In this document: piece after piece, positions 54,270 through 63,994 of the stretch
Layout of the letters: every line of letters begins with the position of its first letter
How positions within the stretch are numbered: the stretch's first letter is position 1
Assembly: GCA_019119815.1 (NCBI GenBank)
Contig: DWWH01000087.1
Span: forward strand, 36,235-100,234
Reading direction: 5' to 3'
From: Candidatus Eisenbergiella intestinipullorum
GTDB taxonomy: Bacteria; Bacillota; Clostridia; Lachnospirales; Lachnospiraceae
DNA length: 64,000 bases
The notes under the pieces: model-generated
The model's input: the letters and a program-made list of their open reading frames with translations, nothing else
Database searches by the model: none
What the model was told of the DNA's origin: nothing
Translations under genes and position numbers: made by a program

Positions 54270-55271
54270 ATGAAAAAGAAATTCGTAGCGATTGCAGCGA
54301 CAGCTGCTCTTGTTATGGCAGCGCTGGCAGGATGCGGTTCCACCGCCACGACGGCTGAAAGCTCTGCTCCTGCAGAGAGCACCGCTTCTGAGGCAGCTTC
54401 CAGTGAGGCGGCTTCTACGGAAGCAGCATCTGCTGAGGCTTCCAGTGAGGCAGCATCCACGGAAGCAGCATCTACCGAAGCTTCTACGGAAGCAGCTTCT
54501 GCTGATGCGGCATTAGCTGAGATTCCTGCTGATCTGAGCGGAACGGTTTCCATGTCCGGTTCCACTTCCATGGAGAAATTTGCAAATGCTCTGGCAGAGA
54601 GCTTTATGGCAGCCTATCCCGGAGTTACCGTAACGGCTGAGTTCACCGGTTCCGGAGCGGGCATCGAGGCTGTAACGGCAGGCAGCGTTGACATCGGAAA
54701 CGCTTCCAGAAATCTGACTGATGAAGAAAAGGCGGCAGGTATTGCCGAAAATATTGTAGCGATCGACGGTATCGCAGTTGTTGTTGATACGGCCAACGAA
54801 GTTGCAGGTCTGACCTCTGATCAGCTCGCTTCCATCTACAAGGGCGAGGTTACCAACTGGAGTGAGGTCGGCGGCGCTGATCAGCCCATCGTTGTAGTGG
54901 GAAGAGAAGCGGGATCCGGTACCAGAAGCGCTTTTGAAGAGCTGCTTGCCATTGAAGATCAGTGCGCGTATGCGAACGAGCTGGACAGCACCGGCGCAGT
55001 TATGGCGAAGGTAGCCTCCACTCCTGGAGCGATCGGATATGTATCTCTGGATGTTCTGGATGATACCGTTAAGACGATTTCCGTAGACGATGTTGAGCCC
55101 ACTGTTGAGAACATCAAGTCCGGCAACTACTCTCTGAGCAGACCGTTCGTAATGGCTACCAAGGGAGAGATTTCCGAGCAGACGGAAGCGGTGCAGGCGA
55201 TCTTCACCTACCTGGCTTCTGACGAAGGAAAGGCTCTGATCGAAAGCGTAGGACTCATCACGGTAGACTAA
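54270..55271 (+). CDS. pstS: phosphate ABC transporter, substrate-binding lipoprotein PstS
   Basis: 333 aa. Lipobox LAGC (Cys22), then about 60 residues of Ala/Ser/Glu/Thr repeat linker, then the phosphate-binding domain: MSGSTSMEKFANALAESF, EFTGSGAGIEAVTAGSVDIG, and VVGREAGSGTRSAFEEL. First gene of pstSCAB-phoU. The linker repeats are slippage-prone. Confidence 0.96.
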   Translation: MKKKFVAIAATAALVMAALAGCGSTATTAESSAPAESTASEAASSEAASTEAASAEASSEAASTEAASTEASTEAASADAALAEIPADLSGTVSMSGSTSMEKFANALAESFMAAYPGVTVTAEFTGSGAGIEAVTAGSVDIGNASRNLTDEEKAAGIAENIVAIDGIAVVVDTANEVAGLTSDQLASIYKGEVTNWSEVGGADQPIVVVGREAGSGTRSAFEELLAIEDQCAYANELDSTGAVMAKVASTPGAIGYVSLDVLDDTVKTISVDDVEPTVENIKSGNYSLSRPFVMATKGEISEQTEAVQAIFTYLASDEGKALIESVGLITVD

Positions 55272-55304
55272 ATCCTTCAAAAAAGAACAGATAAAACGAC
55301 TACT

Positions 55305-55334
55305 TTTGAGGCTCTGTGAAAACAGGGCCTCAAA
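55305..55334 (+). other. intercistronic hairpin pstS-pstC
   Basis: Stem TTTGAGGC/GCCTCAAA extended by CTGT/ACAG with a GAAA loop, in the 99-bp gap after pstS. Likely raises pstS expression relative to the permease genes. Confidence 0.6.
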
Positions 55335-55370
55335 GAGGGTAAGCCTCCATAGTAAAGGTTAGGTAATGAA

Positions 55371-56378
55371 ATGAACGAACCTCTTTCCATTATACATGGC
55401 AAACATGCCAAAAGTGCGGTTGAGAAGACCGCAAAGGTGATTTTTACCGTTTGTGCCTTTTTCGCCATTCTGGCAGTTTTCTCCATTACCATTTATATGA
55501 TTGTAAACGGAACTCCGGCCATATTTCAGGTCGGCCTGGGAGAGATCCTTTTCGGAACGGTCTGGGAGCCGACGGCTGAGGATCCTTCCTTCGGCATTCT
55601 TTTTATCATCCTTACGAGCATTATTGGAACGTTTCTCGCCATCCTGATCGGCGTGCCGATCGGTGTGCTGACCGCTGTGTTTCTGGCGGAAGTGGCACCG
55701 AAAAAGCTCGCAGCTATCGTAAAGCCCGCGGTGGAACTGCTGGCAGGAATCCCTTCTGTCATTTACGGACTCCTGGGGATCATGATCCTGAATCCTCTGA
55801 TGTACAAGCTGGAGCTGGCGATATTCAAAGGCTCCGAAACCCATCAGTTCACGGGAGGAGCGAATCTGATCTCTGCCGTGATCGTGCTGGCCATCATGAT
55901 TCTTCCGACCGTGATCAATATCAGTGAATCCGCCCTGAAGGCAGTGCCTGCGCAGTACAAATCCGCTTCCCTCGCACTGGGAGCCTCCCATATTCAGACA
56001 ATCTTTAAGGTCATGCTTCCTGCGGCAAAGTCCGGCATCGTGACCGCCATCGTGCTTGGAGTGGGAAGGGCCATCGGCGAGGCCATGGCGATCACGCTGG
56101 TGTCCGGAAGCTCGGTCAATTTCCCGCTTCCGTTCAACTCCGTGCGTTTCCTGACCACGGCGATCGTCAGCGAGATGGGTTATGCGTCCGGTCTGCACAG
56201 ACAGGTTCTGTTCACCATCGGACTGGTGCTGTTTGCCTTTATCATGATCATTAACATTTCCCTTACCAGGATCCTGAAGTCCGGCGATCCGGAAGCACGG
56301 GAAAAGAAAAAGGCTGCGAAGCTGGCCAAAGAAGGAATCTCCGGTGAAACGGAAAGAAAGGAAGCGGTGAGCTTATGA
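55371..56378 (+). CDS. pstC: phosphate ABC transporter permease PstC
   Basis: 335 aa permease with about six helices; PVELLAGIPSVIYGLLG-like block (VELLAGIPSVIYGLLG), the EAA-type loop SLALGASHIQTIFKVMLPAA and GVGRAIGEAMAITLVSG identify PstC. The C-terminus is a charged extension. Overlaps pstA by 4 nt. Confidence 0.95.
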   Translation: MNEPLSIIHGKHAKSAVEKTAKVIFTVCAFFAILAVFSITIYMIVNGTPAIFQVGLGEILFGTVWEPTAEDPSFGILFIILTSIIGTFLAILIGVPIGVLTAVFLAEVAPKKLAAIVKPAVELLAGIPSVIYGLLGIMILNPLMYKLELAIFKGSETHQFTGGANLISAVIVLAIMILPTVINISESALKAVPAQYKSASLALGASHIQTIFKVMLPAAKSGIVTAIVLGVGRAIGEAMAITLVSGSSVNFPLPFNSVRFLTTAIVSEMGYASGLHRQVLFTIGLVLFAFIMIINISLTRILKSGDPEAREKKKAAKLAKEGISGETERKEAVSL

Positions 56379-57247
56379 ACCAGAGTGTTTTAGTGAGAAG
56401 AGTGAGAATATCTGATCTGGTCCTGAAGGTGCTGATCTATATTGCGGCATCCATTTCCATCCTGCTTCTGGTCGGAATCATGTGCTATACCTTTGTCAGA
56501 GGCTTTTCCAGCATCAGCGTGGAATTCCTTACCACAGTTCCCAGTACCCTGAAGGGAACCTTCGGTATTGCGGGAAATCTTCTGAACACCCTCTATATTG
56601 TGATCATTACCCTGCTGATCGCAACACCTATCGGTGTCGGATCCGCCATTTACCTGAATGAATATGCAAAGCCGGGAAAGATCGTCCGTACCATTGAGCT
56701 GACCACAGAGATCCTTTCCGGTATTCCTTCCATCATCTTCGGCCTGTTCGGAATGGTATTCTTTGGGACTACGCTCGGCCTGGGCTATTCCATCCTGACA
56801 GGGGCGCTGACCCTGACCCTGATGGTGCTTCCCCTGATTACCAGAAACACCCAGGAGGCGCTGAAAACCGTACCGGAAAGCTACCGCAGCGGAGCCCTCG
56901 GAATGGGAGCCACCAAATGGTACATGATCCGTACCATCCTGCTTCCTTCCGCCATGCCCGGCATCATTACCGGCATTATCCTTGCGGTGGGACGTATCGT
57001 GGGGGAATCCGCAGCGCTCCTGTTCACGGCGGGAAGCGGCTACCTGCTTCCCAAGACGGCGGCAGGCTTCTTTGACAAGATCTTCCAGTCCGGAGGAACG
57101 CTGACCATCCAGCTCTACCTGTGCATGCAGAAGGCCCAGTATGACGAATCGTTCGGCATTGCGCTTGTGCTCCTTGTGTTCGTGCTTGCGATCAACATGC
57201 TGACAAAATATCTGTCCAGAAAGTTTAACGTGGAAACGAGAGATTAA
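56375..57247 (+). CDS. pstA: phosphate ABC transporter permease PstA
   Basis: 290 aa. [40 protein letters not shown] and [17 protein letters not shown] are PstA hallmarks. Begins at the ATGA overlap with pstC; pstB follows after 20 nt. Confidence 0.95.
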   Translation: MNQSVLVRRVRISDLVLKVLIYIAASISILLLVGIMCYTFVRGFSSISVEFLTTVPSTLKGTFGIAGNLLNTLYIVIITLLIATPIGVGSAIYLNEYAKPGKIVRTIELTTEILSGIPSIIFGLFGMVFFGTTLGLGYSILTGALTLTLMVLPLITRNTQEALKTVPESYRSGALGMGATKWYMIRTILLPSAMPGIITGIILAVGRIVGESAALLFTAGSGYLLPKTAAGFFDKIFQSGGTLTIQLYLCMQKAQYDESFGIALVLLVFVLAINMLTKYLSRKFNVETRD

Positions 57248-57267
57248 AGAACCAGAAAGGGAAAGCA

Positions 57268-58026
57268 ATGGAAAACGTAAAGATCAGTACCAGAAAGCTG
57301 AATTTATATTATGGGACCAATCATGCGCTGAAGGACATTGACATGGACATCCGTCCCAATGCCATCACCGCCTTCATCGGTCCCTCCGGCTGCGGAAAGT
57401 CTACCTTTTTAAAGACCCTCAACCGCATGAATGATCTGGTCGAAGGTGTGAAGATCGAAGGAGAGGTCACCATCGACGGAGAAAACATCTATGATGAGAA
57501 GGTGGATACTACTCTGCTCAGAAAAAAGGTCGGTATGGTGTTCCAGCAGCCCAACCCCTTCCCCATGAGCATCTATGACAATATCGCCTACGGTCCCAGG
57601 ATTCATGGCATTAAGAATAAATCCCAGCTTGACCAGATCGTAGAAGAGAGCCTGAAGGGAGCCGCCATCTTTGACGAGGTCAAGGACCGCCTGAAAAAAT
57701 CTGCGCTCGGCCTTTCCGGCGGACAGCAGCAGAGGCTCTGTATCGCAAGAGCTCTGGCCGTGCAGCCCGAGGTGCTTCTCATGGATGAGCCCACCTCTGC
57801 TCTGGACCCCATCTCCACCCTGAAGATCGAGGATCTGATGGAAGAGCTAAAGAAAAAGTATACGGTTGTTGTGGTTACTCACAATATGCAGCAGGCTGCC
57901 CGTGTATCCGACGATACGGCATTCTTCCTGGTGGGAGAGGTTGTGGAAAAGGATTCCACCGGAAATATTTTCTCCAGACCGAAGGATAAGAGGACAGAGG
58001 ATTATATCACCGGCCGGTTTGGCTGA
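57268..58026 (+). CDS. pstB: phosphate ABC transporter ATP-binding protein PstB
   Basis: 252 aa. Walker [10 protein letters not shown], the family-specific [11 protein letters not shown]-loop [20 protein letters not shown], signature LSGGQQQR, Walker [14 protein letters not shown]. Energises phosphate import. Confidence 0.97.
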   Translation: MENVKISTRKLNLYYGTNHALKDIDMDIRPNAITAFIGPSGCGKSTFLKTLNRMNDLVEGVKIEGEVTIDGENIYDEKVDTTLLRKKVGMVFQQPNPFPMSIYDNIAYGPRIHGIKNKSQLDQIVEESLKGAAIFDEVKDRLKKSALGLSGGQQQRLCIARALAVQPEVLLMDEPTSALDPISTLKIEDLMEELKKKYTVVVVTHNMQQAARVSDDTAFFLVGEVVEKDSTGNIFSRPKDKRTEDYITGRFG

Positions 58027-58057
58027 TCGAAAAGAAAAGCAGAGAGGAATAACGGAT

Positions 58058-58720
58058 ATGGCAATGAGATCGATCTATATGGAAGAGCTGGACAGCCTGA
58101 GAAAGAGCGTGAAGGAAATGGGAGAGGCTGTGGAGGCGTCCTTCGACCAGCTTTTAACGGCTGTTGACAGCAAGGATGAGGACCTGGAAATGAAGATCAT
58201 CAGTGGGGACAGAGTGATCAATGATATGGAAAGAAATATCGAATCCAGGTGCCTGTCCCTGATCACCAGACAGCAGCCTATCGCAGGAGATCTGCGCATG
58301 ATCTCCGCAGCGCTGAAGGTGGTGACGGATATTGAACGCATCGGCGATCAGACCGCCGACATCGCAGAGCTGATGCTGCGCATGAAAGGTACCGAACTGG
58401 ACGCCTATTCCAGACATATCACCGGAATGCTGGGCGTTGCCAAGGAGATCGTGCACGATGCGGTGGACGCTTTCGTGGACCGGGACAGCAAGGCTGCCGA
58501 CGAGGTCATCCGGCATGACGACGTGGTGGATGAGCTTTTCTCCAAGGTTAAGGACGATCTGGTGAGAAGACTCCAGGAAGGAGTTTCCGATGTAGATGCC
58601 TGCGTGGATGTTCTGATGATCGCCAAATATCTGGAAAGGATCGGCGATCATGCGGTGAACATTGCGGAATGGGAGCTTTTCCAGGAAAGCGGTTCCATCA
58701 GAGACATCCGCTTAATGTAA
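58058..58720 (+). CDS. phoU: phosphate transport regulator PhoU
   Basis: 220 aa all-helical protein with two repeats carrying metal-binding motifs (VVTDIERIGDQTADIAEL and AKYLERIGDHAVNIAEW). PhoU restrains Pst and signals phosphate sufficiency to the Pho kinase. Last gene of the operon; start at 58058 behind GAGAGGA. No phoPR genes in the window. Confidence 0.96.
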   Translation: MAMRSIYMEELDSLRKSVKEMGEAVEASFDQLLTAVDSKDEDLEMKIISGDRVINDMERNIESRCLSLITRQQPIAGDLRMISAALKVVTDIERIGDQTADIAELMLRMKGTELDAYSRHITGMLGVAKEIVHDAVDAFVDRDSKAADEVIRHDDVVDELFSKVKDDLVRRLQEGVSDVDACVDVLMIAKYLERIGDHAVNIAEWELFQESGSIRDIRLM

Positions 58721-58869
58721 AGGATCTTGCCTGAAAAAATAATAAAGAAGAAATTGTCGCCTGATTTTTCGTATTTCCCTTCAGAACAGGTTGTACGATA
58801 GAAGATTTATTGATATGATATTGTTAAATCCTCTTTTGGTCAAACGGAATAAACGGGAGGGACGACGGT

Positions 58870-60180
58870 ATGGCGGTGAAAGAATTGCTGACACGGTTTT
58901 TTGACGCTTATCTGGTGAGGAGAGATCTGGAAAGCGCGATGGCCTGCCTTTCGGATGGCGTGATCAGTCTCGGAACGGGCGCACAGGAGATCGCCCTGGA
59001 CAAAGACGGGCTGAGAAAGCTGATGTTAAAGGAATTTGCGGAGATACCCGACGGTTTTCGTTACGAGATCAGCAAGTATTGCGAAAGACAATATCGGGAA
59101 GGATTAAGCGGCGTATTCTGCAATATGACCACTACCATGTCGGACGGGAGCGGAGGAGAGCTGTCTTTTCAGACAAGGCTGACGATGACTGCCGCAAAAC
59201 TGGATGGGGAGTGGAGGATCCTCAATCTCCATATGTCCACGCCGTCAGACCAGCAGGAGGGAGAGGAATTTTTCCCGATCAAGTACGGACGCCGGGCGAT
59301 CGGAAAGCTGGACGCGACGGCGGGAAGAAAACTGATCGAGCTCATGTTTTCCATGCTTCCGGGAGGAATAATGGGAGGATACCTGGAAAAGGGCCTTCCC
59401 CTTTATATCATTAACGATACGATGCTGGATTATCTTGGCTATACCTATGAAGAACTCGTAGAAGCGACCGGAGAAGAGATGCAGAAGGTGATCGCTCCGG
59501 AGGACTGGGACAGGGTGAAAACGGAGATTTTCAGCGGCATAGAGAAAAACGGGGAATATGATGTGCGCTACCGGGTGGTGAGAAAAGACGGTACCAGGCT
59601 GTGGGTCAATGACAAAGGGCGTGAGATCATAACGGAAGACGGACGCAGGGCCATGGTGAGCGTTATGCTGGACATCAGCGAGGGAGTCAGGATCCAGGAA
59701 AAGCTGAAAAAGGAAGTGATGGAGGATTCTCTGACCGGTATCCTTAACCGGAAGGGAGCCGTTTCCCGGATCGGAGACTGTTTGATGCATCATGAGCCGG
59801 GTGCCATGCTGATGCTGGATATTGACAATTTCAAGCATCTCAACGATACTTACGGCCATCAGACCGGGGATCAGGTGCTGGTGCTTCTTGCGGATCTGAT
59901 GAGAAAGAATATCCGGGCGAACGATGTGATTGCCCGGATCGGAGGAGATGAATTCATTCTTTTTCTTCCCGGCTGCATACAAGAGGAGATTCTTCGCAAA
60001 AAAGCGGACAGGATCTGCTCTGAATTCTGCAGAGAAGGGAAAAAATATGATAAAGTACGGCTTTCCGTCAGCATCGGGATCGCGGTCGGAGATGGAAACA
60101 GTGACTTTGACCAGCTGTTAAAAAAAGCAGATGATAAGCTGTATGAAGTGAAGAAAAACGGAAAGGGGAATTTCAGATAA
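58870..60180 (+). CDS. diguanylate cyclase with NTF2-like and PAS domains
   Basis: 436 aa. The N-terminal domain of about 130 residues looks like a SnoaL/NTF2-like fold (FDAYLVRRDLESAMACLSDG). A PAS domain follows (YIINDTMLDYLGYTYEELVE), then GGDEF: catalytic G358-G-D-E-F362 in RIGGDEFILF, with an allosteric I-site RAND (349-352). It should make c-di-GMP with product inhibition. No membrane helix, so cytoplasmic sensing. Its last codons form the left arm of a long palindrome. Confidence 0.9.
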   Translation: MAVKELLTRFFDAYLVRRDLESAMACLSDGVISLGTGAQEIALDKDGLRKLMLKEFAEIPDGFRYEISKYCERQYREGLSGVFCNMTTTMSDGSGGELSFQTRLTMTAAKLDGEWRILNLHMSTPSDQQEGEEFFPIKYGRRAIGKLDATAGRKLIELMFSMLPGGIMGGYLEKGLPLYIINDTMLDYLGYTYEELVEATGEEMQKVIAPEDWDRVKTEIFSGIEKNGEYDVRYRVVRKDGTRLWVNDKGREIITEDGRRAMVSVMLDISEGVRIQEKLKKEVMEDSLTGILNRKGAVSRIGDCLMHHEPGAMLMLDIDNFKHLNDTYGHQTGDQVLVLLADLMRKNIRANDVIARIGGDEFILFLPGCIQEEILRKKADRICSEFCREGKKYDKVRLSVSIGIAVGDGNSDFDQLLKKADDKLYEVKKNGKGNFR

Positions 60181-60210
60181 AAGCCGGATGGCTTTTATCT
60201 GAAATTCCCC
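60165..60210. terminator. 46-nt perfect palindrome at convergent gene ends
   Basis: A 21-bp perfect stem whose left arm (60165-60185) begins GGGGAATTTCAGATAAAAGC, with loop GGAT. The left arm includes the last codons and stop of the cyclase gene. No strong T-run follows in either direction. Could act as a bidirectional terminator for the convergent genes. Core AAGCCGGATGGCTT resembles that at 40382-40395. Confidence 0.65.
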
Positions 60211-60259
60211 CCTTGCTTTCTCCGGACGACAGTAAGAGAGACGCAAAGGTGCAGCCGCC

Positions 60260-61375
60260 TTACCCCAGATAGGACTTCAGAAGAGAAAAGGTATTCGCCA
60301 CGCCATCCCTGTGGGACCTCTCATAGCCGTGGGAAGCATATACGCCGGGGCCGATCAGACCGTGCCTGGCATCGATCCCTGCACCCAGCGCGGCATCCGC
60401 GTCGGAGCCGTAGTAGGGATATACATCTACGGCATAATCCACACCTGCTCTTTCGGCAGCATCGATCAGCCCGCTCACCACATCATAATGATAGGGGCCG
60501 TGGCTGTCCTTGGAGCAGATGGAGACCTGACGTTCCGTGCAGGTAAGACCTTCTCCCACACATCCCATATCCACGGACAGAAGCTCCTTCACTCCTTCGG
60601 GAATGGAAGCGCAGGCTCCGTGCCCCACCTCTTCAAATACGGTGATATGCTGATAGATGGTGCGGGAGGGGGAGATATTTTCCTCCTTCAGATACCTGGC
60701 ATAACCCAGCAGGATGGCCGTGCTCAGCTTATCGTCCAGGAAACGGCTCTTGATATAGCCGGAGGGCGTGACCACCGTTCTGGGATCGAAGCAGACGATG
60801 TCTCCGGTCATGATACCCAGCTTTTTTACATCCTCCGCATTTTCTACCGGTTCGTCCACCAGAACCTCCATGGTATCATAGCTTCTCTTTTTTTCGTTAA
60901 ATTCGCCGTTTACATGGATGGAAGCGTTTGAAAGCTGAAAGGTGCCCGTATAGACAGTCCCCTTTCTGGTGAGGATCCGGCAGTTTTCAGCTTCCGTATT
61001 GTTGGGATTCAGACCGCCCAGAGGTGTCAGCTTCAGCCGGCCCTCCGGCGTGATCCCAGAAACCATTGCTCCCAGCGTATCCGTATGCGCCATCAGCAGG
61101 ATGGGCTCTTCAAAAGCTTCCGTGCTGCAGGCTGCCTCCGGAGCGTCGGAACGGCGGACTCCATCCGAATCCTCCGGGCCGCAGGACGTACCGGAGCACA
61201 GCTTTACCAGCACGCCGCCCTTTACGGTCATTTCCGGTTCATATCCCATTTCGCGGTAAACGCTGCACAGATATTCCGCCGCCTTTTTCGTATAGCCCGA
61301 AGGGCTGTCAATGGCAAGGAGCTTCTGCGCCTGCTCCATCATATAATCCACATATTTTTCCAACCTTTTTTCCAT
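60260..61375 (-). CDS. M42 family metallopeptidase (aminopeptidase/endoglucanase-like)
   Basis: 371 aa. Two-metal site motifs LLMAHTDTLGAMV, SRFLDDKLSTAI, FEEVGHGA, LSVDMG and YASHGYERSH. M42 enzymes form large tetrahedral complexes that degrade peptides. About 25 residues near 60-85 (CSGTSCGPEDSDGVRRSDAP and on) look like a lineage-specific insertion between strands. Convergent with the cyclase gene. Confidence 0.9.
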   Translation of the reverse strand: MEKRLEKYVDYMMEQAQKLLAIDSPSGYTKKAAEYLCSVYREMGYEPEMTVKGGVLVKLCSGTSCGPEDSDGVRRSDAPEAACSTEAFEEPILLMAHTDTLGAMVSGITPEGRLKLTPLGGLNPNNTEAENCRILTRKGTVYTGTFQLSNASIHVNGEFNEKKRSYDTMEVLVDEPVENAEDVKKLGIMTGDIVCFDPRTVVTPSGYIKSRFLDDKLSTAILLGYARYLKEENISPSRTIYQHITVFEEVGHGACASIPEGVKELLSVDMGCVGEGLTCTERQVSICSKDSHGPYHYDVVSGLIDAAERAGVDYAVDVYPYYGSDADAALGAGIDARHGLIGPGVYASHGYERSHRDGVANTFSLLKSYLG

Positions 61376-61578
61376 GATTACCTCCGTCTTCAGGTCCGTT
61401 CCCGGGAACCGCTACTGCCGGCGCCAGGCCGGCGGCTGTCCGACAGCCAATAACAAGCATAGCACGTTCAGAAAGGAAAATCCAGAAGGAACGTGACAGA
61501 AGAGAGCTTCTGCTTTATAATAAGGATGCAGTTTGACGGAAACGGTATGAATCCTTTCAGGAAAGGCGGAAAAAACGG

Positions 61579-62421
61579 ATGAGAACGATCCCTGTTTCAC
61601 AGATCAGAGATGCGGTGAAGGAAATGTGTATAGAAGCCAATCTTTTTCTCACAAAGGATATGGAGGCCGCGCTGAAGCGGGCGCGGGAGGAGGAAGAAGC
61701 GCCTTTGGGACAGAGCGTGCTGGATCAGCTGGAAGAAAATCTTCGGATTGCAGGGGAAGATTCCATTCCCATCTGCCAGGATACAGGAATGGCGGTGGTT
61801 TTTCTCGAAGTGGGTCAGGATGTCCATTTTGAAGGCGGTGCTCTGGAGGAGGCGGTCAATGAAGGCATCCGGAAGGGATATGTGGAAGGTTGTCTTCGCA
61901 AATCGGTGGTTTCCGACCCGCTCATCCGTGAAAATACAAAGGACAATACGCCGGGAGTCATCCATTATTCCATCGTTCCCGGCGACCGGGTGAGGCTCAC
62001 GGTGGCGCCCAAGGGCTTCGGCAGTGAAAACATGAGCAGGATTTTCATGCTGAAACCGGCGGATGGAGAAGAAGGCGTAAAAAATGCTGTGCTTACCGCC
62101 GTAAAGGAAGCGGGGCCCAATGCCTGTCCTCCCATGGTGGTAGGCGTCGGGATCGGAGGTACCTTTGAAAAATGCGCTCTGCTCGCAAAGCAGGCTTTGA
62201 CCAGGTCTCTGGATCAGCGTTCAGAGATTCCCTGGGTCCGGGCGATGGAGGAAGAGCTTTTGGAAAGGATCAACCGCTCCGGGATCGGCCCTGGAGGTCT
62301 GGGAGGCACGACGACGGCTTTGGGCGTCAATATCAATACTTATCCGACTCACATCGCAGGACTTCCTGTGGCTGTAAATATTTGCTGCCACGTAAACCGT
62401 CATGCGGTCCGGCTGATCTGA
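61579..62421 (+). CDS. class I fumarate hydratase, alpha subunit
   Basis: 280 aa Fe-S hydrolyase subunit (TtdA/FumA N-terminal type). Likely cluster ligands C66 in IPICQDTGM, C183 in PNACPPMVVG and a Cys in NICCHVNRH. GLGGTTTALGVNI is conserved. May act on fumarate or L-tartrate; fumarate is more likely without a tartrate transporter. Followed by the beta subunit after 89 nt. Confidence 0.92.
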   Translation: MRTIPVSQIRDAVKEMCIEANLFLTKDMEAALKRAREEEEAPLGQSVLDQLEENLRIAGEDSIPICQDTGMAVVFLEVGQDVHFEGGALEEAVNEGIRKGYVEGCLRKSVVSDPLIRENTKDNTPGVIHYSIVPGDRVRLTVAPKGFGSENMSRIFMLKPADGEEGVKNAVLTAVKEAGPNACPPMVVGVGIGGTFEKCALLAKQALTRSLDQRSEIPWVRAMEEELLERINRSGIGPGGLGGTTTALGVNINTYPTHIAGLPVAVNICCHVNRHAVRLI

Positions 62422-62510
62422 GATAAAGACAAAGAAAGCATTTCGGATCGGTTCCGAATCCTGCCTCACGGCAGGCGGGCGGATCTGAACATAAATAGCA
62501 GGAGGCTGCC

Positions 62511-63062
62511 ATGGAAAAAAGATATACGGTTCCCTTTGACCGGAAAACAGCCGCCGGACTGAAGGCGGGAGACTGTGTCCTTCTTACCGGAACCATTTAT
62601 ACGGCAAGGGACGCCGCACATAAAAGAATGCAGGAAGCGCTGGACAGAGGGGAAGCGCTCCCCTTTGACATCAGAGGAAATATCATTTATTATATGGGAC
62701 CTTCTCCGGCAAAAGAGGGACAGCCCATCGGCTCCGCCGGTCCCACGACGGCCAGCCGGATGGACAAATATACCCCTGCCCTTCTCGACCTGGGGCTTGG
62801 CGGTATGATTGGAAAAGGAAAGAGGAGCGATGCCGTAAAGGAAGCGGTTATCAGAAACGGCGCTGTTTATTTTGCTGCTGTCGGCGGGGCCGGAGCTCTC
62901 CTGTCCAGGTCCATTCTCCGTTCGGAGATCATCGCCTATGAAGATCTGGGAACGGAAGCGATCCGAAAGCTGACCATCCGGGATTTTCCCGCGATCGTCG
63001 TGATGGACAGCCGGGGAAATGATCTTTATAAAACGGCGCTGGAACAGTACCGGCGGGAATAG
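62511..63062 (+). CDS. class I fumarate hydratase, beta subunit
   Basis: 183 aa. LKAGDCVLLTGTIYTARDAA, YYMGPSPAKEGQPIGSAGPT, GLGGMIGKGKRSDAV and VGGAGALLSRSI are the catalytic-domain motifs. Forms the heteromer with the preceding subunit. Start behind AGGAGG. Confidence 0.93.
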   Translation: MEKRYTVPFDRKTAAGLKAGDCVLLTGTIYTARDAAHKRMQEALDRGEALPFDIRGNIIYYMGPSPAKEGQPIGSAGPTTASRMDKYTPALLDLGLGGMIGKGKRSDAVKEAVIRNGAVYFAAVGGAGALLSRSILRSEIIAYEDLGTEAIRKLTIRDFPAIVVMDSRGNDLYKTALEQYRRE

Positions 63063-63073
63063 AGAGGAAGGAT

Positions 63074-63796
63074 ATGCGGAGAATCGCTCTGATGGTGATC
63101 AGGCTTTTATATAAGGCCCCTTATTACTTTTATCATATCAGCAAATGCGCCTCAAGAGAGGACATCAGTTACGAAGAAGGCTTCCGGTGGATCAAAAAGA
63201 CAACGATCCTTGCCAACAGAGCCGGAAGAGTGAAGATTGAAGCCCACGGGTTGGAAAACCTGCCGGAAAAGGACGGCTTCATCATGTTCCCCAACCATCA
63301 GGGGCTGTTTGATGTCCTCGTTTTTCTGGAATCCTGTCCCAGACCCTTTGCTTTCGTTATTAAAAAGGAAGCCGCCAATATCATCCTCCTAAAGCAGGTC
63401 CGTCTGGCTCTGGGGTCTCTGGTCATGGACAGAGAAGACCTGCGCCAGTCGATGAAGGTCATCCAGACCATGACCGAAGAGGTGAAAAAGGGACGCAATT
63501 TTCTGATCTTCCCGGAAGGAACCAGAAGCAGGCAGGGCAATCACACTCTGGAGTTCAAGGGAGGAACCTTTAAGAGCGCAGTCCGGGCAAAATGTCCCAT
63601 CGTACCCTGTGCTCTGATCGATTCCTTCGTACCCTTTGATGAAAACAGCATTCGTCCGGTCACCGTAAGCCTGTATTATCTGAAACCTTTATATTATGAA
63701 GAGTATCAGAATATGAAGACCACACAGATTGCAGAAGAGGTTAGAAGACGGATCGATGCAGCCATAGCGGCTCACATGGAACAGCGGACGGTATAA
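63074..63796 (+). CDS. 1-acyl-sn-glycerol-3-phosphate acyltransferase (PlsC-like)
   Basis: 240 aa. Catalytic HX4D motif in FPNHQGLFDVLVF, FPEGTRSRQGNHTLEFKGGT and VPCALIDSF match PlsC-family acyltransferases making phosphatidic acid. Starts 12 nt after the fumarase beta gene behind AGAGGAAGG, so part of the same unit. Confidence 0.92.
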   Translation: MRRIALMVIRLLYKAPYYFYHISKCASREDISYEEGFRWIKKTTILANRAGRVKIEAHGLENLPEKDGFIMFPNHQGLFDVLVFLESCPRPFAFVIKKEAANIILLKQVRLALGSLVMDREDLRQSMKVIQTMTEEVKKGRNFLIFPEGTRSRQGNHTLEFKGGTFKSAVRAKCPIVPCALIDSFVPFDENSIRPVTVSLYYLKPLYYEEYQNMKTTQIAEEVRRRIDAAIAAHMEQRTV

Positions 63797-63813
63797 AAGT
63801 AAGAAAAAAGTGA

Positions 63814-63842
63814 TTGACAAAGCGCTTTCGCTTATGTATAAT
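63814..63842 (+). promoter_or_regulatory. promoter of tRNA-Ser
   Basis: Perfect consensus: TTGACA (63814-63819), 17-bp spacer, TATAAT (63837-63842), 65 bp before the tRNA. A hairpin ATGCGTC/GACGCAT (63848-63871) lies in the leader. Confidence 0.9.
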
Positions 63843-63906
63843 AACTCATGCGTCACAGATAAGCGACGCATCCGTATTCATATTGGTAAAGGGCAGTTCG
63901 GTTTGT

Positions 63907-63994
63907 GGAGAAATACTCAAGAGGCCGAAGAGGCGCCCCTGCTAAGGGTGTAGGTCGCGCAAGCGGCGCGAGGGTTCAAATCCCTCTTTCTCCG
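63907..63994 (+). tRNA. tRNA-Ser(GCU)
   Basis: Type II tRNA with a long variable arm (GTCGCGCAAGCGGCGC). Acceptor GGAGAAA/TTTCTCC, discriminator G, anticodon loop CTGCTAA giving GCU, T-arm GAGGG-TTCAAAT-CCCTC. No CCA encoded. Reads AGC/AGU. Confidence 0.95.

Noticed and set aside
54330..54530. Tandem repeats in pstS suspected as a CRISPR or minisatellite
   Set aside because: They encode an Ala/Ser/Glu/Thr linker typical of lipoproteins in this group; there are no regular spacers. No CRISPR array was seen anywhere in the window.
61396..61450. Possible fifth family A copy (GCGCCAGGCCGG shared with the central hairpin)
   Set aside because: Only a 12-mer matches; ends, other hairpins and flanking duplication are absent. 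It is more likely an unrelated GC-rich hairpin in the M42 promoter region.
63819..63832. Catabolite-repression (cre)-like palindrome AAAGCGCTTT
   Set aside because: It lies in the spacer of the tRNA-Ser promoter and lacks the full cre consensus; regulation of a tRNA by CcpA is unlikely.
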